This document shows positions 20,363-30,265 of a stretch of 64,000 nt of DNA, one piece after another. Position numbers and translations under genes: made by a program. The notes beneath the pieces were generated by a model. The model saw nothing but the letters and a program-made list of their open reading frames with translations, had not been told where the DNA came from and made no database searches. This DNA comes from JAFDBW01 sp963723355 (lineage in GTDB: Bacteria > Desulfobacterota > Desulfuromonadia > Desulfuromonadales > BM103), in NCBI GenBank assembly GCA_963723355.1, contig CAVRQQ010000010.1, positions 96,038 to 160,037 of the forward strand, written 5' to 3'. How positions within the stretch are numbered: the stretch's first letter is position 1; each line of letters opens with the position of its first letter.

Positions 20363-20387
20363 ACGGCCGGGCCAGGGGCCCGGCCGT
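20363..20387 (-). terminator. intercistronic terminator or attenuator
   Basis: ACGGCCGGGCC and GGCCCGGCCGT form an 11-bp perfect stem with a three-base loop. On the minus strand it is followed by TTTTGTCTTG. It lies between the DUF1329 stop and the YCF48 start in a cluster that otherwise reads as one operon, so it may cut down expression of the three downstream genes. Confidence 0.75.
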
Positions 20388-20406
20388 CAGTTAACGTAAC
20401 GCGTGA

Positions 20407-21768
20407 TCAACGTTTGCCGGAACGACGCAGGGCCGCTGCGGTGAATTCGTTGTTGTCGAATGATACATCGAAATTATATTCCGAATGCTCATTGTTGAGG
20501 TTGATGGCAATATAGCGGCCAGACTGCAGGTCGTAGTGAGCTTCGACGGTCGACCAGAAAGTCGGCACTTCGTAGTAGTTGATGCAGTGCCCTTCGGAAA
20601 CCCGCCAGAGCTGGTCGCGGCTGTCGTACTGGTCCATGGCGAGGATCTGCCAGGAGTCCTCGTCGATGTAGAAGGTGCGTTTCTTGTAAATGTGGCGCAT
20701 GCCTTGCTTGAGGTTCGCTTCAACCACCCAGACGCGGTGCAGTTCGTAGCGCAGGTACTCGGGGTTCAGGTGCAGCGGCGTGAGGATGTCCTTGTACTTG
20801 AGCTTGTCGCTGTGCAGCATATAGCTGTTGTAGGGAACGTAGATTTCCTTCTTGCCGACCAGGGTCCAGTCGTAGCGCTCGGGGCTGCCGTTGTACATGT
20901 CGACCGTGTCGCTGGTGGTCAGGCCGTCGCCGCCTTCCTTGGGGTTGTCAAAAGCAACGTTCGGTGCGCGACGTACGCGACGCTGACCGGGGTTGTACAA
21001 GCCAGGCGCGGCGGTTTTCCTTGTTCTGGTCGAGGGTCTCATGGACCAGCAGGATGCGGCCGGCAACGCGGGCCGGGGCAAAGATCTCCTGCTTGAACAT
21101 GGCGATGACGTTTTCCAGCTTCTCTTCGGTCATCCCTTCCTGGCTGTAGCGGAAGTCGCCCTTTTCGTTGAACTCGACCATGGTGTAGTCGCCGCCGCGG
21201 GTCATCGGCGCAACGCCGAAGTTGCGATCGAAGGCGTTGCCGCGCCAGCGCAGGATATGGTTCCAGATCGCCTCGATGCCGTTTTGCGGAATCGGGAAGG
21301 GAATGCCGTTGACGCCACCGAGCACACCGTTGCCGCCCGGTGCCAGCTCGGCCTTGGTTGCAAGCGATTTGGTGGCATCGTAGATGCGCTGCGGTGCCGA
21401 GGCGCTGCGATGAGGCGGATAGACATTCATCTTGTAGCTCGGATACGCCTCGAGCATCGCCTGCTGGCCGACGGTCAGCTGGTCGGCATACTGCCCCATG
21501 TTGTCAGCTGTGATGGTGAAAAGGATTTTGTCGGCAGCATAGGGGTCGGGGTGATGCATCCCTTTCTGATAGCCTGCCGGCGGGGTGGTGATGCCGCCTT
21601 CCCAGGCCGGGATCGTGCCGCTGGCGTTGCCGGCTTTTTCGCCGCCCATCGGCGTGAGGTCCTTGCCGAGACGGCCGCCTGGTCGGCCGTGATGGCCGCA
21701 AAGCCCGGACCTGCGAGGAGCAGGCCGGCCATGATAAGTATCGTTGTCTTGATCGTCAGCTTTTTCAT
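20407..21768 (-). CDS. DUF1329 outer-membrane-associated protein (two frameshifts)
   Basis: The reconstructed protein has a signal peptide from ATG 21768 (MKKLTIKTTILIMAGLLLAG, behind AAGGAGGGAG) and then the DUF1329 body (RLGKDLTPMGGEKAGNASGT, PAWEGGITTPPAGYQKG, and a C-terminal KKRTFYIDEDSWQILAMDQY). The fold resembles lipoprotein-sorting LolB-like proteins. Two single-base indels break it. One missing C near 21672 separates the signal peptide from the body, and one extra base near 21000 (tggct-t-gtacaac) separates the two halves. The joined length is about 453 residues, normal. DUF1329 proteins habitually travel with DUF1302 genes, as here. Confidence 0.85.
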
Positions 21769-21788
21769 TCTTCTCCCTCCTTAAAGGA

Positions 21789-24033
21789 TTAGAAGGAATA
21801 CTTGATATTGAAGGCCACGAAATCCCGGTCATTGAGCAGGTTGTAGCGATCGGCACCGAAGAAGTCGGTGTAGCTCAGGTCGCCCGACCAGGTGCTCTGG
21901 TAGCTGGCGCCGAGACCGAAGGTGATCGCCTTGCGGTCTTCAAGGAAGTTGCCACCCGGTCCCGGAGTGTTGCCATCAACATCGTGTGCCCAGGCAATGC
22001 GAGGTGAGAGAGTGACCGCACCGATTGCATTGTTGAAGTCAAGCTTGGCGACCGCACGGTAGCCCCAGGAGGTGGCGTCAGCAAAGGCATCAGGGTTCTC
22101 GGCCGATTTGTAAGCATGGACTCCGCCAAGTGGTTTGCCCGCAGGGTCAGTGTTGTCTGGGTCATCACCAAAAGCTCCCCAAGCTTGAGTCGGGTTGCCG
22201 GTGACATAGGTTCCTGCAGACTCAAGGCGCATTTTGCTCTTGCTCGGCATGCCGTGCACATGTGTGACGCCCGCTTCACCGACCAATACGAACTGGTCAG
22301 CACCAAACGTTGGCCCGAACAGCTTGGTCATGGTCATCTGGACCTGGGATACATCTTTTTCTATGTAGCCGGGAATGTAGGTAGAGAGAGTCGCTGCTGT
22401 CCCATTCGTGATCTGGTTGTCCAGAAATGCCGGATTGATCGCTCCCAGAGGGCTCAGCGCAGCCACCAATAGTTCAACATCGTCTATCTGCAACGGCGCA
22501 TCTTTATGATAAGAATATTCGCCCTGCAAGGACGCTCCGAGGCTGTCCAGCGCTGTATTGAAACTAACACCGAAGACCTGAATGTCCTCGGGGTATTCAA
22601 CCCTGTACTTTGCCGTCTTGGCGTACTCATTTACAAAATAGGCCTTTGCAAGATCAAGGTCGCCAGTTGTCGCTGCATTGACTTCACCGGTCGCAACGGC
22701 TGCGGCCTCGGCGGGGTGGCAAAGGCCAAAGCAGTTCGACATCATCGACTTGACTGGCGCATCTCACGATAGAGTACTCGCCCTGCAAGGCCATGCCGAT
22801 GCTGCTTAGCTGGGTATTAAAGCTGACCCCATAGAGCTTGATATCTTCCAGGTACTCGAAAGTATTGGCTGTTTGAGAATACTCGTTAGTGCAATCTGCG
22901 AATGTTTGACTGCATCGCTTCGACCTATTGCACCTGTCAGGGCCTGTAAGGTGATGCTCCGCCCAGGGTGGCATTAGGTGTCACAGCGATTCCACACCTG
23001 CTGTGCAGCATCAACCCGGTCTGGGTTCCTGTTATACCACTGAAGATCGGCAGACGGCTATGGTAGTTGATATAGTAGAAACCGAATTCCGTATCATTCA
23101 GGCTGGCGCATAAACCCGCATGGCCAAGCCATATTGACCATCATCCGAAGGTTTATCGTCGCTCCGCGTCACGCAGGAATCCATCATGAAGCGATCATCC
23201 GAGATTGGTCCCGGCAGGACAAGCCCTTGCCAGCTGGTTCCGAGATCAGAACAGTCGCCGAAGCCGAGCAGAACCCTGTCGCCGCTTTTGCCTGCGAAGT
23301 CGTTGGTGCTCCAGTAGAAGCCGGCGGATCGATCTCGACCTTTTCCCAGTCATACTGGTAAAAGCCTTCGAAGGTCAGATAATCAGTCGGGCTGATCGAC
23401 GCCGAGACCATGCCAACAGGTACAAGGCCTTCCTTGAGTTCTGCGCCGGGAACGCGCAGTTTGCTGACATCAAAAGGATTAATGATGTTGATACCGTTCT
23501 GGATAAAGGTACTTTCGCCCCAGCTCAAGACCTGATCACCAACGCGGATTTGAGCCGGCATGTCTGCCGAATTCGAAGTTCCACCAGACGTAAGCATCGA
23601 GAAGCTCGGCATCCTTGCCGACCAGGTCCTTCGCGTCATCTGATAGATTCGGTGCGTTCGCGGTCACCGTCTTCATTTTCGTAATCATAAAAGGCTGACC
23701 CGCGCACGAACAGCCCGAAGTTTTCGTAGTTAAGTTCCAGGTCACTGGTGATCTTGGCGAGACTGGCTGATCAGTTCATCGTCATCATAATTCAGGTTGC
23801 CGTCGTCGCCGTTAACCGAATAGGCTCTGCCGCCGTTGGCCAATGCCGACAATATCCTTGTCGCGGTCTGCCACCCTCCAGCTCATACCATACGAAAGGG
23901 TACTGTCAAGGCTCCCGTCAACCTCGCCGAATTCGAACTGGAACGCCGCTGCCGGTGTCCCCCATAACATTGCCAGCAGGACAGGCAAGACAACACCCAG
24001 CCGGCCGTGACGCTTCAATCCTTGCAGATTCAT
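21789..24033 (-). pseudogene. DUF1302 outer-membrane protein, many frameshifts and an internal duplication
   Basis: Starts at ATG 24033 behind AGGAGGTGAC with a signal peptide (LGVVLPVLLAMLWGTPAAAF) and the DUF1302 beginning (GSLDSTLSYGMSWRVADRDK). It ends with a porin-like C-terminal strand, FVAFNIKYSF. Between these the frame changes at least eight times, so it cannot be read as one protein here. In addition, the block EYLEDIKLYGVSFNTQL to DDVELL (about 22730-22866) is followed 259 bases later by a diverged second copy, EYPEDIQVFGVSFNTAL to DDVELL (about 22446-22601). A normal DUF1302 protein has this block once. The gene may be a fusion of two paralogues, a decaying gene or an assembly fault. 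Confidence 0.75.
22446..22866 (-). repeat. diverged tandem duplication inside the DUF1302 gene
   Basis: Two copies of the segment encoding E-Y-x-E-D-I-x-x-(Y/F)-G-V-S-F-N-T and D-D-V-E-L-L lie 259 bases apart, in different frames. They share most residues but differ at many positions, so the copy is not a recent exact duplication. Confidence 0.75.
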
Positions 24034-24088
24034 CGTGTCACCTCCTGATACGCGCAGAAATATTCTGACCATAGAAACGAAACACATC

Positions 24089-24105
24089 GCCTCAAATTAT
24101 GAGGC
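24089..24105. promoter_or_regulatory. inverted repeat upstream of DUF1302, possible operator
   Basis: GCCTCA-AATTA-TGAGGC is a perfect 6-bp inverted repeat 56 bases upstream of the DUF1302 start. The arm length and five-base spacer suit a dimeric repressor. No regulator gene is adjacent. Confidence 0.3.
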
Positions 24106-24304
24106 AAGGTTCTTTATACAATACTCCGGCCGGAAAACAAAACGCTATTTTACTGCAGAAAGGATGCAGATAACTTCTGTAAACAGATAGATTTGTTGAC
24201 GTTGATCTGCGCTGAAGGTGAATTCTTGGAAAGGCGGCCTCGACCGTTATGCGGCCGGGATAAAACACTCCCGGCGATTGACAACACGGGTGATGCGCAG
24301 TGTT

Positions 24305-24775
24305 TCAGGCCAGCATGGTCAGGTGTACCGCCTGGAGATGGAATTCCAGTCGGGCTGTTTTGGGGCCGGACATCTCCAGGCAGGTCAACCCGGCATTCTC
24401 GATGATCAGGTCTCCTCCCTGGGTCAGGGTGTCGGCCAGGTGGGCCAGGTGGGGCAGGTGACCGACAACCAGGATGCGGCTGTCGGTCGATTCCTTTTGC
24501 AGCAATCCGAGCAACTCGTCAGGCGACCGGTCCGGCATCAGTGCCTCGGTGGTCAGAATATCACTGTACGGGTAGCGGACCTCCTCGGCGACCAGCGCTG
24601 CGGTCTGCTTTGCGCGGCGTTTGGGGCTGGTCATGATCAGGTCGAATTCCAGTCCGAGGCGCCTGATGCCGTGAGCGGACTGTTTGGCCTGCTCAATGCC
24701 CGCTGGACTAAGCACTTTTTCAGAATTCTCTTCGGACGAGTAGGCAACTGCATGCTGCATCAGATATAATCTCAT
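24305..24775 (-). CDS. sixA: phosphohistidine phosphatase SixA
   Basis: A 156-residue small histidine-phosphatase. The N-terminal catalytic block is MRLYLMQHAVAYSS (the RHG-type motif reads QHA, as is usual in SixA proteins), with LSPAGIEQAK, a TSPKRRAKQTA block and the second catalytic histidine in ILVVGHLPHLAHLA. SixA removes phosphate from histidine in phosphorelay or PTS proteins. The start is ATG 24775; a longer frame to 24808 lacks support. No histidine-kinase gene is nearby. Confidence 0.87.
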   Translation of the reverse strand: MRLYLMQHAVAYSSEENSEKVLSPAGIEQAKQSAHGIRRLGLEFDLIMTSPKRRAKQTAALVAEEVRYPYSDILTTEALMPDRSPDELLGLLQKESTDSRILVVGHLPHLAHLADTLTQGGDLIIENAGLTCLEMSGPKTARLEFHLQAVHLTMLA

Positions 24776-24890
24776 AGTACAGTCCTCTGCCGGTTGTTGA
24801 GTGTTCAAGTTGTTAACAGCTTACCCTGTTTGTTGAGCCTGTTCAATTGTCCTTCTCAGATATGTTGTCTTGAGTCGAGACGGGAGGAGA

Positions 24891-25151
24891 ATGATGATTG
24901 CCCGATTGTTTGCGGCAATCCCCTGGACTTTTCTGCTGCCAGTGGCGGTTGTCCTCGGCCTGGCGCCCTTTCGGCCGGAGCCGCACCTGGTGGAGAAGCT
25001 GCGGATGCTGGTGAATGGTCAACTGACCGCACCGATCGATATTTTCGACCTCTTTCTGCACGGAGCGCCCTTGTTGCTGGTCGCAGGTAAGCTCCTGGCC
25101 GGACGCGTCACCCCCGTGAACGGGCAAGTGATAACCGAGAAGGTTGCATGA
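24891..25151 (+). CDS. small membrane protein paired with metal permease
   Basis: An 86-residue protein behind a strong GGGAGGAGA site. It has a hydrophobic start (MMIARLFAAIPWTFLLPVAV) and a conserved-looking middle (LRMLVNGQLTAPIDIFDLFL). Similar short proteins are often annotated as RND-transporter-related and sit before COG0701 permeases, but they are not RND pumps. Its stop overlaps the permease start (ATGA), so the two are translationally coupled. It is probably an accessory to the permease; the function is not known. Confidence 0.65.
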   Translation: MMIARLFAAIPWTFLLPVAVVLGLAPFRPEPHLVEKLRMLVNGQLTAPIDIFDLFLHGAPLLLVAGKLLAGRVTPVNGQVITEKVA

Positions 25152-26243
25152 CAAATTTCGTGACACGATTAATTATCGAGACCTGGCATATCTTTACCGA
25201 TGCCGCTCCCTACGTGATTTTCGGTTTTCTGGCCGCCGGTTTGATCAAGGCCATATTGCCCGATGATGCGGTCGCCCGGCATCTCGGCGGTGGCTCGTTT
25301 GCTGCAGTGGTCAAGGCCTCGTTGCTGGGGATCCCCCTGCCGCTCTGCTCCTGTGGCGTGATCCCGGCGGCGATCGGTTTGCGCAGGCAGGGTGCCGGGC
25401 GCGGTCCTTCTGCGGCATTCCTGGTTTCGACCCCGGAGTCAGGAGTCGATTCGATCGCCATCACCTGGGCGCTGCTGGATCCGGTCATGACGGTTGTTCG
25501 ACCGGTCGCCGCCTTTATCACCGGCACTCTCACCGGCCTTTTGATCAGCTTGCTGCCGGAAGAAAAGACCGAGCTGGATGTTGAACAGACCGACTGTGGC
25601 TGTCCTGATGCCGGCTGTGCATCAGCGAGCATACAAACAAGCGCCGCTGATGTCACGGGTTGTTGACGGCACCCGCTATGCGTTCGGTGAACTGCTCAAG
25701 GATATCGGCGGCTGGTTGCTGCTCGGGGTGCTGATTGCCGGGCTGGTGGCAACCCTGGTCCCGGATGGGTTTTTTGCCATGCTGTTCGAATACCAGGCGG
25801 CTTCGCTGGTGCTGATGCTGCTGGTCGGTATCCCGCTCTACATGTGTGCCAGCGCCTCGACGCCGATCGCTGCAGCATTGGTGTTGAAAGGCTTGTCCCC
25901 GGGAGCGGCACTGGTTTTTCTTCTCGCGGGTCCGGCGACCAATGCCGCAACCCTGACGGTCGTCGCGCGCTTCTGGGGGCGCAAGGCAACGCTGGTTTAC
26001 CTGTCTGTGATTGCCTGCTGTTCCCTGGTGCTCGGCTGGCTGGTCAATGAATTCTACGCCTGGGCCGGTCTGGATATAACTCGCTGGGTGACTACGTCGG
26101 AGGCGCACGCAGTGAGCGTGTGGGGGAATCTGGCTGCGATGGTTCTTTTGGTGCTGATCGGGCGCGCGTTCTGGGTCTCCCGGAAACTGCCGGTTGTTGT
26201 GACAGTCAGCGCGAGGGAAAGCCGACGCGGTGTTCACTGTTGA
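25148..26243 (+). CDS. SO_0444/COG0701-type metal efflux permease (frameshifted)
   Basis: A polytopic membrane permease of the COG0701 (ArsP/SO_0444) family, proposed to export copper, zinc or other metals. The first frame has LGIPLPLCSCGVIPAAIGLR with the conserved CSCG motif, and a Cys-rich cytoplasmic loop (DCGCPDAGCASA) that could bind metal. The second frame continues with YAFGELLKDIGGWLLLGVL and ACCSLVLGWLVNEF. The frame change falls between about 25600 and 25660. Joined length is near 365 residues. Coupled to the small protein upstream. Confidence 0.82.
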
Positions 26244-26340
26244 AACGTGCGACACAAGATAAGGCGAGCCACCAACGCTAAGACACAAAGTTAACCCTGG
26301 TAAAGTAAAGACTAAATGGCGGTTCTTGGCCAGGCCTCAA
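26244..26340. other. intergenic segment resembling a widespread short repeat
   Basis: The stretch contains CCACCAACGCTAAGACACAA (plus strand). This kind of text recurs between genes of many unrelated bacterial genomes. I see no open frame in it. Membership of a repeat family is from memory of such sequences and needs a genome-wide count. Confidence 0.3.
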
Positions 26341-26378
26341 TTTTAGTTGTGCATCGATTTTGCAATGTCCGTCAAATA

Positions 26379-26411
26379 AACAGCCGGGAGCCCATAGGGG
26401 CCCCGGCTGTT
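26379..26411. terminator. hairpin terminator, both strands
   Basis: AACAGCCGGG and CCCGGCTGTT pair across a loop that itself contains GCCC/GGGGC. On the minus strand TTTATTTG follows. It serves the minus-strand gene ending at 26444 and possibly the permease from the other side. Confidence 0.7.
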
Positions 26412-26443
26412 GTATTTGACTGACGGTTCTATTGGTTTTATAA

Positions 26444-26898
26444 CTACTGTGCCAGCGGAATCGCTTTGGCCAGTTCGTAGCGGCCGATCGCGGACAGCTT
26501 TGATTCAACCTGCATATACCGGAAGGCCTTCTTGCCGGGCAGAACCTTGCCCACATCGCTGGCCATTTTCTTCATGACCGCCAGGCGGTCATCCTGAATG
26601 TCATAGTATTCATCTATCAGTTTCACGGCCTGCTCATCGGTCAGGGTCTGGTAGGCGGCGGCATAGGCCAGAATCAGCTTTGCACCGCGTTGATTGACCT
26701 GGAACAGCTCTTCCTGGTGCTTCTCATAGACCGGCCAGAACGCCTTGCCTTCCGCCTCGGTCAGTTCCATGTTGTCCATGACGATCAGTCTTTTTTGATC
26801 CATCATGATTTTTTTTCGCAAAAATTGGCGTCCTCGGCAATAGACAGGAACGGAATGGCCAGCAACAGGATGGTCAAAAGAACAGATTTGATACGCAT
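26444..26898 (-). CDS. conserved secreted helical protein, unknown function (frameshifted)
   Basis: A signal peptide (MRIKSVLLTILLLAIPFLSI) starts at ATG 26898 behind AAAGGAG. It is joined, through one missing base in the T5/A8 tract at about 26814-26825, to a helical body: LTEAEGKAFWPVYEKHQEEL, LTDEQAVKLIDEYYDIQDDR and KKAFRYMQVESKLSA. The joined length is about 150 residues. I know proteins of this pattern as conserved hypothetical periplasmic proteins of proteobacteria, without an assigned job. It follows the OmpA-lipoprotein gene by 27 bases and shares its transcription direction, so an envelope role is plausible. Confidence 0.65.
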
Positions 26899-26925
26899 GT
26901 GCTTTTCTCCTTTGAAAGTGAAGCT

Positions 26926-27576
26926 TTACGCGTTACGCGGTTGGATTGTAATGACAACCCGGCGATTCAGCTGACGTCCGGATTCGTTACTGTTGTCGGC
27001 GATCGGTGCCGATTCGCCAAAACCAATCGTGGTGATACGGTTGGGGTTGACGCCCTGGCCGACCAGTGCATTCTTGACGTTTGAGGCGCGATTCTCCGAA
27101 AGGGTCTGGTTGGACTGCTCTGAGCCGGTGCTGTCCGTGTGCCCGGCGACCTGGATGGTGGTGTCGGGATACTGGTTGAGAACCCGGCTGACCCGGCTGA
27201 TCTCGTTGAAAGCCCCGGCATTCAGGTTGGCAGAGCCAACCGCAAACAGGTAGTCCGACTTGAAGGTGACCGCCAGAACATCAGCGTTGCGCTGGATATT
27301 GGCGGCTTCGACAGAAGCCAGCTCGCGGCGCATGGCGGCCTCCTGCTCATCCATGCTTTTGCCAACCTGGTTGCCGATTACGCCACCGGCCACGGCGCCC
27401 ACGCCCGCACCTATCAAGGTGCCCTTGGTATTGCCGCCGATCACCTGCCCCAGCAGGGCGCCGCCAGCAGCGCCGCCCAGGGCCCCGTAGCGAGTGCCTT
27501 TTTCCTGATTGTTCTGCGGCGGTGCACAGCCGGCGAGGAACAAAATAACGAGTAACAGAACGAACAATTTTTTCAT
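26926..27576 (-). CDS. OmpA-family lipoprotein
   Basis: A 216-residue protein with a lipobox (LFVLLLVILFLAGC, Cys16), a glycine-zipper region (GALGGAAGGALLGQVIGG and GAGVGAVAGGVIGNQVG) and a C-terminal OmpA domain that binds peptidoglycan (VAGHTDSTGSEQSNQTLSEN, IGFGESAPIADN). It resembles the YiaD/Pal-like group and probably anchors the outer membrane to the cell wall. The start at 27576 follows GGAGAC. It is first in a two-gene unit with the secreted helical protein. Confidence 0.9.
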   Translation of the reverse strand: MKKLFVLLLVILFLAGCAPPQNNQEKGTRYGALGGAAGGALLGQVIGGNTKGTLIGAGVGAVAGGVIGNQVGKSMDEQEAAMRRELASVEAANIQRNADVLAVTFKSDYLFAVGSANLNAGAFNEISRVSRVLNQYPDTTIQVAGHTDSTGSEQSNQTLSENRASNVKNALVGQGVNPNRITTIGFGESAPIADNSNESGRQLNRRVVITIQPRNA

Positions 27577-27820
27577 GCTGATGTCTCCATGATGATTGAT
27601 GTGAGTGAACAGTAAAGAATGACGGTGTCATTATAGCAGGGATTTTTAAGGATGCATCATGAATACCCTGACCATAAAGGTCAGATAAGGGTCTAGAGTA
27701 TGGCCCTCTTCTTGACAGGAGTGCAAAACAGGGCACCGGCTGTTCGGAAGGGTCCCCTTCTCCAGCGACGGGTTGACGGTAAAGCGATGGACGATTGGCG
27801 GACTTCACAGGCACCCTGTT

Positions 27821-28305
27821 TTATTGTGCCGATTCTTTGATAACCCGGCCGGACGTAACAAACGCCCGTCCTTGATTGCCGGCCATAACGCACTCTATGA
27901 TCGGTGCATTAACCTCTTCGCGGCGACCCACTTGACGATGAAGTTTGCACCGAAGCCGCCCTCTTTCTCTTTTTCCGGGATGTATATGTGCGTTGACTCC
28001 AGAGGAGCCAGGGTTACGAGCTTCAGTGTAATGTTTTTTTACCAGCTTGCCCCTTGGTGTCGTAATAATCGACCACGGTAACATGTATGGCGCGGGTAAG
28101 GTCCGTATTCCTGATGCTCAGGATATTGGCCAGGTTGTTCGGCACCGCTTTGGGAGAGCTGTAGATATTCGAATAAACCGGGACGTAAACAGTCTGCCCC
28201 CTGGACAAGACGTAATCTGTCCGCAAACAGCGGGCCGCAGCTAAGCATGACCACACAGGCAGAGCAGGCCAAAACGCGTATGGCATGATTTTTTATCCAG
28301 CTCAT
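27821..28305 (-). pseudogene. DUF3124 exported protein (about four frameshifts)
   Basis: ATG 28305 behind AGGAG starts a signal peptide with a possible lipobox-like Cys (VLACSACVVMLSCGPLFA). The DUF3124 body follows in other frames: YVLSRGQTVYVPVYSNIY and ILSIRNTDLTRAIHVTVVDY, then LKLVTLAPLESTHIYIPEKE, then VNAPIIECVMAGNQGRAFVT. Joins are needed near 28222, 28060, 28045 and 27920. Reconstructed length is about 160 residues, normal for DUF3124. So many indels in 480 bases could mean decay or a poor stretch of sequence. Function unknown. Confidence 0.75.
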
Positions 28306-28376
28306 AATGGCTCCTGATGAAAATCAGTTGCACGGGACGAATCGTGTTCGGAATATCGTCTGATGCTTCTTGTCGA

Positions 28377-29265
28377 CTATTTAAGTTCTTCCGCGAGGAA
28401 CTTGGAGCCCATATGATAGGAAAGACCGAGTCCCGGCAACAAACTGGTTCTTGTCGTCGACGACGGGACTGTCTGCCGCATCGCCCAGAAGCCTCTTGTA
28501 CTCCACCATAGCACCGATCCGCCAGCGATCGGTGATCGGGTAGCCGGTCGAGATGCTGATGTTGACATCCTTGATGCCGGCGTCTGCATTGTACTTGTCA
28601 AGACCCGAGTTTGCGGACTGTTTTGAATCGACACTGAAAAAGCTCTCCATGTAGTCGTCACTCGCCCAGGTTGTGCCGAGTTCGATAAACGCCAGCGGCT
28701 TGGTAAACGGCAGATCCGTGCCGACGCTCAGCTCGACCAGTGCGCCTTCGTGCCCGGAGTCGACTTCCTGTCGGGCCTCTGCCTTGAAACGCCACGGTTT
28801 GTTCTTGTAAGAAACGAACCCCCCTACCTCGAGGCCACCATCAATGTCACCGAGGCCCTCCAGTTTGTCATTGTCATCTTCCTTGCGCTTTGCTGCCCGG
28901 GCCGCGATCAGGCCGGCTTTGAGATTCTTTTGCCGGATGATGTTGACGCCCAGGGATTTGCCCTTGTAGAAGATCGTATTCCGCCAGGCAGCGGTGATGT
29001 TAGGGCCAAAGCCGAACTCGTAGTCGTTGGAGCCTTCATAATCGGGTGAAACGCCACCGCCCAGTCCAATTTTGAGTGTCCATTTGCGTTCACCAGCCTT
29101 GTCATCCTCAGAATCCGGAGCCTCGTTAATCTCTTCGGAAATGCCCGCCCATAGCTCGGCTTCGTCCATGGCATCACTTCCGGCCGAAGCGACGTTTGCG
29201 AAACAGAGGGTTGAAATCAGGGCTGCCGCGAGCAAAGGCAAAATTTTATGTAAGGTGTTCTGCAT
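28377..29265 (-). CDS. MipA/OmpV family outer-membrane protein (frameshifted near its end)
   Basis: About 296 residues, with a signal peptide from ATG 29265 (LPLLAAALISTLCFANVASA) behind ACAGGAG, and a beta-barrel of the MipA/OmpV type (KIGLGGGVSPDYEGSNDYEF, DINGGL-like strands, ISTGYPITDRWRIGAMVEYK). One extra base near 28436 moves the last strand into another frame; the true end is probably LGLSYHMGSKFLAEELK at 28377. The acidic segment after the signal peptide (DAMDEAELWAGISEEI) is unusual for the family. It follows the solute-binding protein gene by 43 bases and may be cotranscribed. Confidence 0.82.
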
Positions 29266-29308
29266 GTCAAACTCCTGTTCTAATGGGTAATGAAGATAAA
29301 AAATTCGG

Positions 29309-30160
29309 TTACTCCGGAATCGCACTGAGCTGGATCAGCGCATCAAAGGCCGTCGATCTCTGCTGGGCAAAAACGCCGAACCACCGGTCGTAAATCTTCA
29401 GGATCTGCCTGGTTCTGTACAGGTCCGCGATCACGCGATCCGCGACCAGGCGGAAGTCTGCATCATTGCGTCTGACAGCCAGCGCAAAGGGTTCATAGGA
29501 GAACAGGTCGGGAAGAACCGAGTAGTTGCCGGGGTTGCCCGAGGTCAGGGCCAGCCCGATGAGAACCACCTGGTCGGCGGCAATCGCGTCGATTTCCTCC
29601 TTGTTCAGTGCCTCGAGAGCTTCTGCCGAGGAGTTCATCAGGACAATCTCGGCTTTTGTCTGCGCTTCCTCAAGAAGCTTTTTCAGCTTTTCGGCCGTGG
29701 TCGTGCCCTTTGAAACACCGATTTTCTTGCCCTCAAAATTGTTCATGATTTTGGTTTTTTTCAGGGACATGAAGGAACCGCCGGTGACGAAGGTCAGTTG
29801 CGTGAAATCGACTTTTTCACCACGGGTAAGGGTTTTCGTTGTCGCACCGCACAGAATGTCAATCCGGTTTTCGGTCAAGGCATCAAAGCGGTCTGCAGAA
29901 GTCACAGGGACATACTCGACGCTGACATCGCTGCCAATTTTTTGCTTGACCGCTGTGGCAATTTCCTCACAGAGATCAATCGAGTAGCCGACGGGAGCGC
30001 CGTCTTTATTCAAAAAGGACAAGGGGGGCACAGACGCACGGTAGCCGAGCTTGATTTTTCCGGACTTTTGAATCTGTTGCAGGGTGCCGGTCAATTCTTG
30101 CGCGGAGAGGGGGGCAACAAAAAAAGTAACGACTAAAAAACTGGCCAGAATCCATCTCAT
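29309..30160 (-). CDS. amino-acid-type periplasmic solute-binding protein
   Basis: A 283-residue SBP_bac_3 family protein with a signal peptide (MRWILASFLVVTFFVAPLSA) and the two-lobe pattern: GKIKLGYRASVPPLSFL, GAPVGYSIDLCEEIATAV, DILCGATTKTLTRGEKVDF and IGVSKGTTTAEKLKKLL. Such proteins deliver amino acids or similar ligands to an ABC permease or act as sensors. No permease or ATPase gene is next to it, so it may be an orphan binding protein. Strong AGGAGGAG site upstream. Confidence 0.87.
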   Translation of the reverse strand: MRWILASFLVVTFFVAPLSAQELTGTLQQIQKSGKIKLGYRASVPPLSFLNKDGAPVGYSIDLCEEIATAVKQKIGSDVSVEYVPVTSADRFDALTENRIDILCGATTKTLTRGEKVDFTQLTFVTGGSFMSLKKTKIMNNFEGKKIGVSKGTTTAEKLKKLLEEAQTKAEIVLMNSSAEALEALNKEEIDAIAADQVVLIGLALTSGNPGNYSVLPDLFSYEPFALAVRRNDADFRLVADRVIADLYRTRQILKIYDRWFGVFAQQRSTAFDALIQLSAIPE

Positions 30161-30265
30161 GATAATTTTCTCCTCCTCTAAAGGGTCATCAGAATGACAC
30201 GTTCAAATGGAATGAGGTTACCTTGCTATATCATCAAGACTCCTTAATTTGGCAGAGGCAGAAGC

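Noticed and set aside
25148..26243. Two separate permease genes
   Set aside because: The first half lacks the C-terminal helices and the second half has no start signal; together they make one normal COG0701 permease, so a frameshift is the better reading.
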